A DNA stretch of 64,000 nt, taken from assembly GCF_000412695.1 (NCBI RefSeq), contig NC_021499.1:434001-498000 (forward strand), in the 5' to 3' direction. The stretch is from Pseudomonas resinovorans NBRC 106553. Lineage in GTDB: Bacteria; Pseudomonadota; Gammaproteobacteria; Pseudomonadales; Pseudomonadaceae. Positions within the stretch are counted from its first letter, which is position 1. Each line of letters begins with the position of its first letter. The notes below the pieces were generated by a model. The model was not told the DNA's origin and searched no databases. It was given only the letters and a program-made list of their open reading frames with translations. Below, piece by piece: positions 43,729-51,577 of the stretch. The position numbers were made by a program, and so were the translations under genes.

Positions 43729-43805
43729 CACGCAGCGAGGACCGCATGGGTATCGCTCCGCTCAACCCGTCCTACGGCTGAGGATTCCCATGGCGCATCC
43801 AGCCT

Positions 43806-43896
43806 TGTAGGAGCGATTTCAATCGCGATCGGCCCGCGTAGCGGGCCTCGGTAGGGCGGACCTGCGGTCCGCATTCGCGAATGAATTCGCTCCTAC
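43806..43896. repeat. Dispersed palindrome family A, copy 4
   Basis: TGTAGGAGCGATTTCAATCG at the left, GCGAATGAATTCGCTCCTAC at the right, core with GCCCGCGTAGCGGGC and GCGGACCTGCGGTCCGC palindromes. Between the convergent glutathione transferase and EF-G-like genes. Confidence 0.85.
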
Positions 43897-43931
43897 GGAT
43901 ATCCGGGGGCCAGGCAAATCGCCGCGCGCCC

Positions 43932-45977
43932 TCAATCCTCTTCCTGTTCCGCCTTGTATGCGCCCTTCAGTCGTTGCTGCACGTCCTGCGGTGCGGCGGC
44001 GTAGTGGCTGAGGACCATGTTGAAGGCGCCATGGCCGGCGGTGATGGCCTTCAGCCGGCCGGCGTAGCCGTCCAGCTCGGCCAGGGGCGCCTGGCCGTGG
44101 ACCAGCGCCATGCCCTGGGACAGGGATTCGGTGCCGGTGACCTGGCCGCGCCGGCCGATGAGGTCGGTGGTGATGTCGCCCAGGTTGGTTTCCGGGGTGG
44201 TCACCTCCACCGTGACCACCGGCTCCAGCACGACTTCGCCCGCGGCGCGCAGGGCTTCGAGCATGGCCTTGCGACCGGCGGCCTGGAAGGCGATGTCCTT
44301 GGAGTCCACCGGGTGGTGCTTGCCGTCGTAGACGGTGACCTTGAGGTCTTCCACCGGCAGGCCCGCCAGGGGCCCGCAGGCGAGCACCGAGCGCACGCCC
44401 TTTTCCACCGAGACGATGAACTGTGAGGGGATCACGCCGCCCTTCACCTCATCGGCGAAGGCGAAGCCGGCTCCGCGCGGTTGCGGCTCGATGCGCAGGA
44501 ACACCTCGCCGAACTGGCCGGCGCCGCCGGTCTGCTTCTTGTGTCGGCTGTGGCCCTCGGCCGGGCGGGTGATGGCTTCGCGGTAGGGCACCTTTGGGGG
44601 GCGGGTTTCCACCTCCAGCTTGTAGCTGCCGGTGATGCGATCCAGCAGGTAGCGCAGATGCAGTTCACCCATGCCGCGCAGCACGGTTTCCTGGGTGGAG
44701 GCCTGGTAATCGAGTTTCACGCAGGGGTCTTCGGCCTGCAGGCGCCCAAGCACTTCGGCGATGCGCTGCTCGTCGCCACGGCGCTTGGCCTCGATGGCCA
44801 GGCCCTGCATGGGCGAGGGAAAGTCCAGGGGCTTGAGGTGAATCTGGTCCTCGTCGTGGGAGTCGTGCAGCACCGAGTCGAACTCCACCTCGTCCACCTT
44901 GGTCAGGGCGCCGAAGTCGCCGGGGATCAAGCGGGTCACCTCTTCGTGACGCTTGCCCTGCAGGCGCAGCAGGTGACCGAGCTTGAACGGCTTGCGGCCG
45001 TCGCCGACATACAGCTGCATGTCCCGCACCAGGGTGCCCTGATGCACGCGGAAGACACCGAGCTTGCCCACGAAGGGGTCGATCACCACCTTGAACACAT
45101 GGGCCAGGACATGCTGCTGCGGGTCCGGCCGGGAGCGGAACGCGCGGGCCTGTTCGCCTTCGCCCTTGAGGAAGAGCGGCGGGTTGCCTTCGGTGGGGTT
45201 GGGCGCGAGATGCGCGAGGATATCCAGCAGCTCGGCCACCCCGGCGCCGGTTCGCGACGACGTGAAACAGAGGGGGATCAGGTGGCCCTCGCGCAGCGCC
45301 CGCTCGAAAGGCTCGTGCAGCTCCTCCGGGGCGATCTCGCCTTGCTCCAGGTAGCGCGCCATCAGTTCTTCGTCCACCTCCACCACCTGGTCCACCAGGG
45401 CCTGGTGGGCTTCCTCGACGGACGAGAAGTCGGCTTCTCCGGCCGGGTTGAAGAAGCAGTCCACCACCCGGCTCGCGTTGTCGGCCGGCAGGTTCAGAGG
45501 CAGCACTTCCTTGCCGAAGGCTTCACGCAGGCTGGCCAGCAGGGCGGGGAGGTCGACGCGCTCGGCGTCGATCTTGTTCACCACCAGCATCCGGCACAGG
45601 CCGCGCTCGGCTGCCATGTTCATCATGCGCCGGGTGGTCAGTTCGATGCCGTTCTGCGCATTGACCACCACCAGCGCGGTTTCCACGGCGGCCAGGGCGG
45701 CGATGGACTGGCCGATGAAATCCGGGTAGCCGGGGGTATCGATCAGGTTCAGCTCGGCGCCGGCATGGCTGCAGTGGGCCAGCGCCGAGGCGAGGGAGTG
45801 GCGGTACTCGCGCTCCAGGGGATCGAAGTCGCACACCGTGTCTCCACGCTCCAGGCTGCCGGCCACGGGAATGGCGCCGCTGCACTGCAGCAACGCTTCG
45901 GTCAGGCTGGTCTTGCCACTGTCGCCATGGCCGACCAGGGCGACCGTCCGAATGGATTCCACCGAGTAGTTCGCCAT
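43932..45977 (-). CDS. EF-G-like translational GTPase (EF-G2 type)
   Basis: 681 aa from the ATG at 45977 (MANYSVESIRT), with GAGG 5 bases upstream. G1 GHGDSGKTS, G3 DTPG and G4 NKID are intact, and the EF-G domains II-V are all present (GFAFADEVKGGVIPSQFI is domain IV/V-like). The switch I motif that reads RGITI in canonical EF-G is YRHSLAS here, so GTP hydrolysis or ribosome coupling may differ. Family members of this type are found beside housekeeping fusA in many bacteria, with unclear role. Flanked by large repeat-rich gaps. Confidence 0.88.
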   Translation of the reverse strand: MANYSVESIRTVALVGHGDSGKTSLTEALLQCSGAIPVAGSLERGDTVCDFDPLEREYRHSLASALAHCSHAGAELNLIDTPGYPDFIGQSIAALAAVETALVVVNAQNGIELTTRRMMNMAAERGLCRMLVVNKIDAERVDLPALLASLREAFGKEVLPLNLPADNASRVVDCFFNPAGEADFSSVEEAHQALVDQVVEVDEELMARYLEQGEIAPEELHEPFERALREGHLIPLCFTSSRTGAGVAELLDILAHLAPNPTEGNPPLFLKGEGEQARAFRSRPDPQQHVLAHVFKVVIDPFVGKLGVFRVHQGTLVRDMQLYVGDGRKPFKLGHLLRLQGKRHEEVTRLIPGDFGALTKVDEVEFDSVLHDSHDEDQIHLKPLDFPSPMQGLAIEAKRRGDEQRIAEVLGRLQAEDPCVKLDYQASTQETVLRGMGELHLRYLLDRITGSYKLEVETRPPKVPYREAITRPAEGHSRHKKQTGGAGQFGEVFLRIEPQPRGAGFAFADEVKGGVIPSQFIVSVEKGVRSVLACGPLAGLPVEDLKVTVYDGKHHPVDSKDIAFQAAGRKAMLEALRAAGEVVLEPVVTVEVTTPETNLGDITTDLIGRRGQVTGTESLSQGMALVHGQAPLAELDGYAGRLKAITAGHGAFNMVLSHYAAAPQDVQQRLKGAYKAEQEED

Positions 45978-46051
45978 GAGTACCTCCGCGCGCTGGGTGT
46001 TTCCAGTATAGGCAGGCTCCCCCCGACTGCCCCGGGCACCGGAGTAATAGC

Positions 46052-46155
46052 GCAACTTGTTGAAAACGCTCAGAAAACGTACGGCATCTGGAAAGCCGCG
46101 CCAGCCGTGCTGCGCAGAGTGCTCTGTACAGCTTGTCCACAGAGGCTTCCACCGG
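46052..46155. repeat. Repeat family E, copy 2 (right part only)
   Basis: CAACTTGTTGAAAACGCTCA GAAAA, a GC-rich centre, then TACAGCTTGTCCACAGAGGC TTCCACCGG. Lacks the left TCCACAGCTTGTG block found in copies 1 and 3. Confidence 0.65.
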
Positions 46156-46523
46156 CTTTGTGAGTAAAGTCGTGGTTTTCCACTGGTGATTAGGGGTGTG
46201 GCAGGCGTTCTATGGCTGGAATGGTCTTTGATCGATGAATGATCGCTGCCCTGTACACGCCGTATTTACTGGTCTGCATGGTGTTATCCAGGGATTTTCC
46301 ACAGGGATGTGCACGGTATTTGTGCGCAAGTTTTTGGCGAGCGGGCTTCCAGATCCATGAAATCGCCTGGAGGCCACGAATTACGCGGATTCGTTCATAC
46401 AGGGCTGCCAACAGCTTGTGCACAGACTTACCCACAGGTAGTAGGCTTGATTTCCCTGTTGGAGGGGTTGATCAATAAGTGATCAATGGTCTGCGTCTTT
46501 AGTGAGACTAAGGCTGCGCTGTC

Positions 46524-46678
46524 TTTTCCACAGCTTGTGTACCTTTCGTTGCACAGAATCTGTGTGGAATAAAAGCCAAGTTGTTGAAAAAGATCAGAAA
46601 ATATCCAGATGGCGGAGAGCCGCGCAGGCCGTGGCCCGCAGCCGTGGCTCTACAGTTTGTCCACAGATTGGTCCACGG
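46524..46678. repeat. Repeat family E, copy 3
   Basis: TTTTCCACAGCTTGTGTACC, then TTGCACAGAATCTGTGTGGA, AAGTTGTTGAAAAAGATCAG AAAA, a GC-rich hairpin, and CAGTTTGTCCACAGATTGGT CCACGG. Same block order as copy 1. Confidence 0.7.
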
Positions 46679-46720
46679 AAAACGGGGGTAAGGCGGGAAG
46701 GGGGAGATACTTGCTGGACT

Positions 46721-46811
46721 TGTAGGGGCGATTTCAATCGCCATGCAGGCCGCCGGCTTGCCGTTCCAAGGGGGCAGCTGCGCTGCCCTTGGCGAATGAA
46801 TTCGCCCCTAC
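46721..46811. repeat. Dispersed palindrome family A, copy 5
   Basis: TGTAGGGGCGATTTCAATCG at the left, GGCGAATGAATTCGCCCCTA C at the right, with a GGGCAGCTGCGCTGCCC inner palindrome. Lies 27 bases before the ltaA stop. Confidence 0.85.
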
Positions 46812-46838
46812 AGGGGAATACGAAGGAGGGTTATGGGG

Positions 46839-47879
46839 TCAGGCTCCCATGGCCGCGCGGATATCCACCGCCAGCTCACGTACACGGTCCATCTCGGTGT
46901 CCCAGGAGCACATGAAGCGCGCGCCGCCGGCGCCGATGAAGGTGTAGAAGCGCCAGCCCTTGGCGCGCAGGTAGTCCAGGGCCGGTTCCGACATCTGCAG
47001 GAACACGCCGTTGGCTTCCACCGGGAACATCAGGCTGACGCCGGGCACGTCGGCCACCAGCTCGGCCAGCAGTTGTGCACAGGCGTTGGCGTGCTTGCCG
47101 TAATGCAGCCAGGCCTCGTCCTGCAACAGCCCGACCCAGGGCGCGGCGAGGAAGCGCATCTTCGAGGCCAACTGGCCGGCCTGCTTGCAGCGGTAGTCGA
47201 AGTCTTCCGCCAGATCTCGGTTGAAGAACAGGATGGCCTCGCCCACCGCCATGCCGTTCTTGGTGCCGCCGAAGCAGAGCACATCCACACCGGCCTTCCA
47301 GGTCAGTTCGGCGGGGGAGCAGCCGAGGAAGGCGCAGGCGTTGGAGAAGCGCGCGCCGTCCATGTGCAGGTTCAGGCCGAGTTCCTTGCACACCTGGCTG
47401 ATGGCGCGGACTTCGTCGGGACGGTAGACGGTGCCCACCTCGGTGGCCTGGGTCAGCGTCACCACCCGGGGTTTGGGGTAGTGGATGTCCTGGCGCTTGA
47501 GGGCGATCTCGCGTATCGCCTCGGCGGTCAGCTTGCCGTCCTGGGTCTTGGCCAGCAGCAGCTTGGAACCGTTGGAGAAGAACTCCGGCGCGCCGCACTC
47601 GTCGGTCTCGACGTGGGCGGTCTCGGAGCAGATCACGCTGTGGTAGCTCTGGCACAGCGAAGCCAGCGCGAGGGAGTTGGCGGCGGTGCCGTTGAAGGCG
47701 AAGAACACTTCGCAGTCGGTCTCGAACAACCGGCGGAAGTGGTCGGCGGCACGGGCCGTCCACTGGTCGTCGCCGTAGGCGCGCTCGTGGCCGCGATTGG
47801 CCTCGGCCATCGCCGCCCAGGCTTCCGGGCAGATTCCGGAGTAATTGTCGCTGGCAAATTGCTGGGTCTGGTCAGTCAT
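46839..47879 (-). CDS. ltaA: Low-specificity L-threonine aldolase
   Basis: 346 aa PLP enzyme that interconverts threonine and glycine plus acetaldehyde, so it consumes or supplies glycine beside the betaine route. Family motifs: FASDNYSGICPEAW at the start, FNGTAANSLAL, LHMDGARFSNA (Asp binding the PLP ring) and the Schiff-base Lys in FGGTKNGMAVGEA. Complete length. A homologue lies in the same neighbourhood in P. aeruginosa. Confidence 0.94.
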   Translation of the reverse strand: MTDQTQQFASDNYSGICPEAWAAMAEANRGHERAYGDDQWTARAADHFRRLFETDCEVFFAFNGTAANSLALASLCQSYHSVICSETAHVETDECGAPEFFSNGSKLLLAKTQDGKLTAEAIREIALKRQDIHYPKPRVVTLTQATEVGTVYRPDEVRAISQVCKELGLNLHMDGARFSNACAFLGCSPAELTWKAGVDVLCFGGTKNGMAVGEAILFFNRDLAEDFDYRCKQAGQLASKMRFLAAPWVGLLQDEAWLHYGKHANACAQLLAELVADVPGVSLMFPVEANGVFLQMSEPALDYLRAKGWRFYTFIGAGGARFMCSWDTEMDRVRELAVDIRAAMGA

Positions 47880-48070
47880 GTCCTATCCTTCTATCCATTC
47901 GTCTGTAGTCACAGACGCATGGGGCTAACTTTACGCCAGGTTTTATCCACTGGATTCGCCTGAGGCGACATCCTTTTCTGTCCTCGGCACCTGGTCGAAT
48001 AGAGGGAACCCGATACCCGGAGCCGATTTCAAATCCCAAGTGTGCGACCCATCCGCAAGGAGATACCGAC

Positions 48071-48373
48071 ATGCGTTGCAAGACCCTGACCACCCTTCTT
48101 GTTTCCGCCGTGATCAGCCTGCCGGCCATTGCGGCACAGTGGCCCGCCGGCGAGCGCGAGCGCTTCGTTCAGGACTGCAAATCCGCGACCCAGGCCAAGA
48201 TCGAGGAGGACAACCTCGAGCGCTACTGCGGCTGCGCCGCCGACAAGGTGGGCAATGACCTGAGCGATGCCGAACTGCAGAAACTGGCGGGGCAGAAGAC
48301 GCCGCTCCCCGAGTCGCTGCAAAAGCGCCTGGAAGCGGTTTCCAAGTCCTGTCTGAGCCAGCTGAACGACTGA
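48071..48373 (+). CDS. Small secreted Cys-containing protein, 100 aa
   Basis: Perfect ribosome binding site (AAGGAG) 8 bases before the ATG. Signal peptide MRCKTLTTLLVSAVISLPAI with cleavage after about residue 22 (AIAA-QWP). The mature part has Cys residues at about 36, 53, 55 and 94 in a helical pattern (DCKSATQAKIEEDNLERYCGCAADKV), suggesting disulfide-stabilised helices. Similar short periplasmic proteins are common in pseudomonads; no function known to me. Confidence 0.82.
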   Translation: MRCKTLTTLLVSAVISLPAIAAQWPAGERERFVQDCKSATQAKIEEDNLERYCGCAADKVGNDLSDAELQKLAGQKTPLPESLQKRLEAVSKSCLSQLND

Positions 48374-48422
48374 CCCCTCCCGGGTGATCGCAGCCCCCGC
48401 CGGGGCTGCGTCACCGTTCTCG

Positions 48423-48851
48423 CTATTCCCTTGCTTCTGCTGCCCGCCAGGCGTCGATCCGCTCGCGGATATCGGCGGGAAAGGCGCGGGCCCTGCGCGC
48501 CAGGGTATCCAGGTGCACGCCTACCAGGGTGGTGACGGCGGCGATCTCGCCGGTTTCGTCGTTGCGCATCTCGTGGCGGAACTCGATGGACTTGTCCTTC
48601 AGCTCCAGCACCCGTGAATGAATGGACAGCACATCGCCGGCGTGCAATTCGCGGCGGTACTCGATCCGCTGCTCCACCGCCGCCATCCCGGCGCCCTCCG
48701 CCCGCAGCCGCGACGGCGCGAGGCCCAGCAGGCTGAACAACTGCCAGGTGGCCTCGTCGAACTTGCCGACGTACCACATCACGTTCATATGGCCCATATG
48801 GTCGCAGTGCCAGGGATAGACCGCGCCACGGTAGGTCAGTGTGTCGTTCAT
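48423..48851 (-). CDS. 4HBT-type acyl-CoA thioesterase
   Basis: 142 aa hot-dog thioesterase: WHCDHMGHMNVMWYVGKFDEATWQLF has the catalytic Asp-His-x-Gly-His pattern of the FcbC/YbgC subfamily. One base separates it from the following hydrolase gene, so the two are cotranscribed with the hydrolase first. It is not the carnitine-pathway enzyme CdhB. Substrate unknown. Confidence 0.87.
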   Translation of the reverse strand: MNDTLTYRGAVYPWHCDHMGHMNVMWYVGKFDEATWQLFSLLGLAPSRLRAEGAGMAAVEQRIEYRRELHAGDVLSIHSRVLELKDKSIEFRHEMRNDETGEIAAVTTLVGVHLDTLARRARAFPADIRERIDAWRAAEARE

Positions 48852-48852
48852 T

Positions 48853-49752
48853 TCAGGCTACCTCCCGGAAGCTTTGGTTGAAGTCCGCCAGCACCTGGGG
48901 GAACTGGTTGATGACGATGGACAGGTGCCCTTCCTGGGGATAAGTGCGCAGGTTCGCCCATGGCAGGTGCGCATGCAGGAACTGCCCCATGGCGGGTGGG
49001 ACGTGGCGGTCGAGGCTGCTCTGGTAGAGATGCACCGGAACCTGTATGTCCTCAAGGGCGAAGCGCCGAGGCCTGGCGATCAGCGCCGCCTCCGTGCAGG
49101 CGCCGCGTACGCCCTGGCGATAGGCCTCGGCAAGGAAGCTCGCGAAGCCTTCCGCCAGTGCCGGGTTGTCCGCCAGCGCGCGACGGTCGGGTTCTGCCAG
49201 GAGGCTTGCCAGGGTCTTCAGCGCCCGCTCCGGATAGCGTCGCAGCAGCCAGCGGTCCAACCCCAGCAGGGGGCTGGCAAGGGTTGGGTGGAGTCGGGCG
49301 AGGCCGAACATCAGGCGCAGTGCCGGCAACTGCTCGCGGCGCAGCGCGGGGATATCCATCGGTCCCATGCCGGCCAGCAGCCCGACATAGTCCAGGCGTG
49401 CGCCCAATTGGTGGGCGCAGGCCAGGGCGTAGGGGCCGCCGCAGGACACACCGACCACGCCGAAGCGCCGGTGGCCCAGGGTATCCGCCATGAAGCCCAG
49501 GTCCGCGGCCCAGTCGAGGATGCTGCGGCTGGCTTGATAATCGGAGTAGCCGAAGCCCGGCCGCTCCGCCGCCACCAGGCAGACCCCGGCGGCCAGGGCC
49601 TGCTCGTGATGCAGCGCAGCCTGCAGGCGGCTGCCGGGGAAGCCGTGGAAGTAGTACAGCGGACGCCCCGTGACGGCGCCGTAGAGCTGGTAGGCCAGGA
49701 GTCGGCCGTCGGGCAATCGCAGTTGCCGAGGTGTGCTGTCGGGTCCTTGCAT
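48853..49752 (-). CDS. Alpha/beta hydrolase
   Basis: 299 aa. Oxyanion segment YYFHGFPGSRLQ, nucleophile elbow VGVSCGGPYAL (Ser), and a probable catalytic His in YPQEGHLSIVI near the C-terminus; the acid is probably the Asp in SSLDRHVPP. No signal peptide. Upstream gene of a two-gene operon with the thioesterase. Its upstream region leads to the 478-base gap with a family E repeat. Confidence 0.87.
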   Translation of the reverse strand: MQGPDSTPRQLRLPDGRLLAYQLYGAVTGRPLYYFHGFPGSRLQAALHHEQALAAGVCLVAAERPGFGYSDYQASRSILDWAADLGFMADTLGHRRFGVVGVSCGGPYALACAHQLGARLDYVGLLAGMGPMDIPALRREQLPALRLMFGLARLHPTLASPLLGLDRWLLRRYPERALKTLASLLAEPDRRALADNPALAEGFASFLAEAYRQGVRGACTEAALIARPRRFALEDIQVPVHLYQSSLDRHVPPAMGQFLHAHLPWANLRTYPQEGHLSIVINQFPQVLADFNQSFREVA

Positions 49753-50230
49753 GGTGGTCTCTGCGTGACCGGGTGGTTAGCCCTGGTTCTGGGTTGGTCA
49801 GTATTTGAGCGTCGACAGTTATACCAACAGCCCCGGCCTCGCACGACGAGGGTTACAAAAATTAATCGAATGTTTAATTTAATGCTGGGCTTGTACGCTT
49901 TTTGATCGGTTCGGCGGGGGCCGCCCCGCATCCTTGCTTCAGGCTGGCATCCACACCTTATCCACAACTCGCTGCACAGATTCTGGGGGCAGCCGTTTCG
50001 GCAAGTGACTGAAAGGGCACAGGAAATGATCAATCGGCGGCACGCTGCGCAGCGTCTGGGGCCGGGCCAAGGCTCTACAGCTTATCGACAACATGATCCC
50101 CGGCTTTTGTGGGTGAGCCCGGTGGACAGGTGCATTTTCGGGTCGGATTCGGACAGATTCCTCCGCCACCGGATCGGGACAATCGGCTGCAAGGCGCTTT
50201 CCCGGGCGCAATCGCAGTCGAGGAACCGGC
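49753..50230. promoter_or_regulatory. Divergent region between hydrolase and sdaB remnant
   Basis: The stretch at 49850-49890 is AT-rich and probably holds the promoter of the hydrolase. A family E repeat covers about 49958-50103. ACAATCGGCTGCAA (50179-50192) matches 13 of 14 bases of ACAATCGGCCGCAA before glyA (55921-55934), a shared element of possible regulatory meaning. Transcription of the remnant and the gbdR paralogue should start here. Confidence 0.45.
49958..50103. repeat. Repeat family E, copy 4
   Basis: TTATCCACAACTCGCTGCAC AGATTCTGG, CAAGTGACTGAAAGGGCACA GGAAA, a GC-rich hairpin CACGCTGCGCAGCGT, and CTCTACAGCTTATCGACAAC. More diverged than copies 1 and 3, with one perfect TTATCCACA (49958-49966). 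Confidence 0.6.
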
Positions 50231-50332
50231 ATGGCCATCAGCGTGTTCGACCTGTTCAAGATCGGTATCGGCCCTTCGAGCTCACAGACCGTGGGCCCGA
50301 TGCGGGCGGTGGCGAGCGCGGTGGAGTGCTGA
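50231..50332 (+). pseudogene. sdaB remnant: 27 N-terminal codons joined to the last codons of sdaB
   Basis: Frame [20 protein letters not shown] then [17 protein letters not shown]. The first part is colinear with SdaB residues 1-26 (H19 changed to Q) and the last with its C-terminus (SAVEC-stop), so about 420 codons have been lost by an in-frame internal deletion. An intact ribosome binding site (GAGGA, 6 bases) remains. The stop is 4 bases from the ATG of the gbdR paralogue, whose own Shine-Dalgarno (GGAG) lies within the last codons. It may act as a leader peptide that couples translation. Confidence 0.9.
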
Positions 50333-50336
50333 CGCC

Positions 50337-51335
50337 ATGACCGCCTACCAAGCCCTCGTACCACCTCGGCAGTGCCTGGAGTCCATCGGCTTCCTGCTGC
50401 TGGATGACTTCAGCCTGTTCGCTCTGGCGGGCGCCCTGGAACCCCTGCGCCTGGCCAATCAGCTGTCCGGCCAGAGCCTCTACCGCTGGCGCACCCTGAC
50501 CCTCGACGGCGCCCCGGTGCGCGCCGCTAACGGCATGCAGGTGGCGCCCGACGACGCGCTCGCCGAGGCGCCGGATGCGCTGATCCTCTGCGGCGGCGAC
50601 GGCCCCGGCTGCGACGTGCCCCCGCGCCTGCCGGAACGCCTGCGAGAGTTGGCCGGCCAAGGCGTGCACCTGGGCGCCCTCGGCTCGGCCTCCCGGGTGC
50701 TGGCCGAGGCCGGCTTGCTGCAAGGCTACGAATGCAGCCCGGCCTGGGCCTGCAGGGTCGAGCTGCGTGAGCGCTTCCCCGGCATCGCCCTGAGCTCCCA
50801 GCCCTATGTGCTGGACCGCGACCGCTACACCGCCGTCGGCGGTAGCGCATCCCTGGAACTGATGCTGCAACTGATCGGCTGCAACCAGGGCCCGGCGTTG
50901 CTCGGCGCCATCAGCGAGACCCTGGCCTTCGGCCAGTTGCGCAGCGAACCCTCGCCACCTCGGCTGACCCTGGCGTCGGCCCTGGCCAGCGCGCAGCCGA
51001 AGTTGCAGGAGGTGATCGCGCTGATGGAGGCGAACCTGGAAGAGCCCATCGACCTGGACGAGCTGGCGAGCTTCATCGAACTGTCGCGACGTCAGTTGGA
51101 GCGGCTGTTCCAGAAATACCTGCGCTGCTCGCCGTCGCGCTATTACCTCAAGCTGCGCCTGTTGCGTGCCCGCCAACTGCTGCGCCAGACCGCGTTGCCG
51201 GTGGTGCAGGTGGCCTTCGGCTGCGGCTTCCTCTCGGCGCAGAACTTCTCCAAGTGCTACCGCGAGCATTTCGGCATCCCGCCCAGCAACGAGCGGCTGG
51301 ACAAGCCCCGGCTCTGCCGCGCCGCCATGCACTGA
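50337..51335 (+). CDS. GbdR paralogue, AraC/GATase1-like regulator
   Basis: 332 aa from the ATG at 50337 (MTAYQALVPP); the frame open upstream to 50109 is not real. The C-terminal AraC domain is nearly the same as in GbdR (LMEANLEEPIDLDELASF, SRRQLERLFQKYLRCSPSRY). The ligand domain is diverged: the elbow reads GALGSASRVLAEAGLL instead of GAVCTGSWALAKAGLL, and the SVHWE motif is SPAWA. A changed ligand but similar DNA target is suggested. Placed before creatinase with a strong terminator between; probable regulator of creatine or sarcosine use. Confidence 0.9.
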   Translation: MTAYQALVPPRQCLESIGFLLLDDFSLFALAGALEPLRLANQLSGQSLYRWRTLTLDGAPVRAANGMQVAPDDALAEAPDALILCGGDGPGCDVPPRLPERLRELAGQGVHLGALGSASRVLAEAGLLQGYECSPAWACRVELRERFPGIALSSQPYVLDRDRYTAVGGSASLELMLQLIGCNQGPALLGAISETLAFGQLRSEPSPPRLTLASALASAQPKLQEVIALMEANLEEPIDLDELASFIELSRRQLERLFQKYLRCSPSRYYLKLRLLRARQLLRQTALPVVQVAFGCGFLSAQNFSKCYREHFGIPPSNERLDKPRLCRAAMH

Positions 51336-51353
51336 CAACCCTTGGCACCACTT

Positions 51354-51397
51354 CGGGCCCGCCCGTGCCTGGCAGCACGGTCCGGGCCCGTTTTTTT
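51354..51397 (+). terminator. Terminator of the gbdR paralogue
   Basis: CGGGCCCG (51354-51361), CCGTGC and GCACGG inner stem, CGGGCCCG (51383-51390), then TTTTTTT (51391-51397). Strong intrinsic terminator, so the creatinase gene has its own promoter in 51398-51577. Confidence 0.93.
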
Positions 51398-51577
51398 GTT
51401 GTGTCGGTTGGCTATTTCCTTGCAGGGGCGAATCCTCGTTCCGGCCACCCCAGCGGATCTGACCAACTTCGGGTCGGATACGTACAAAAAACGCCCCGGA
51501 CCTTCTGTTGCAATGCAATCCAACGGCCCGCCAATCCGGTGTGTCGAGTCAGTGGAAAACAACAAGGGTCCACCGCC

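Larger units (their letters stand above)
45978..46838. other. Repeat-rich 861-base intergenic region
   Basis: No gene seen. It contains family E copies (46052-46155 and 46524-46678), scattered single DnaA-like boxes (TTATCCA 46281 region, TTTTCCACA near 46294, TTACCCACA near 46430) and a family A repeat (46721-46811). Composition 46180-46470 is AT-richer than average. ltaA and the EF-G-like gene both point left, so this gap lies downstream of ltaA and upstream of the EF-G-like start. Confidence 0.55.

Noticed and set aside
46052..46678. Insertion sequence remnant in the repeat-rich gap
   Set aside because: No transposase fragment, terminal inverted repeats or target duplication could be identified.
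42886..50103. A replication origin suggested by TTATCCACA boxes
   Set aside because: No dnaA, dnaN, gyrB or rep gene, no compact box cluster with AT-rich unwinding element; boxes belong to a dispersed repeat.
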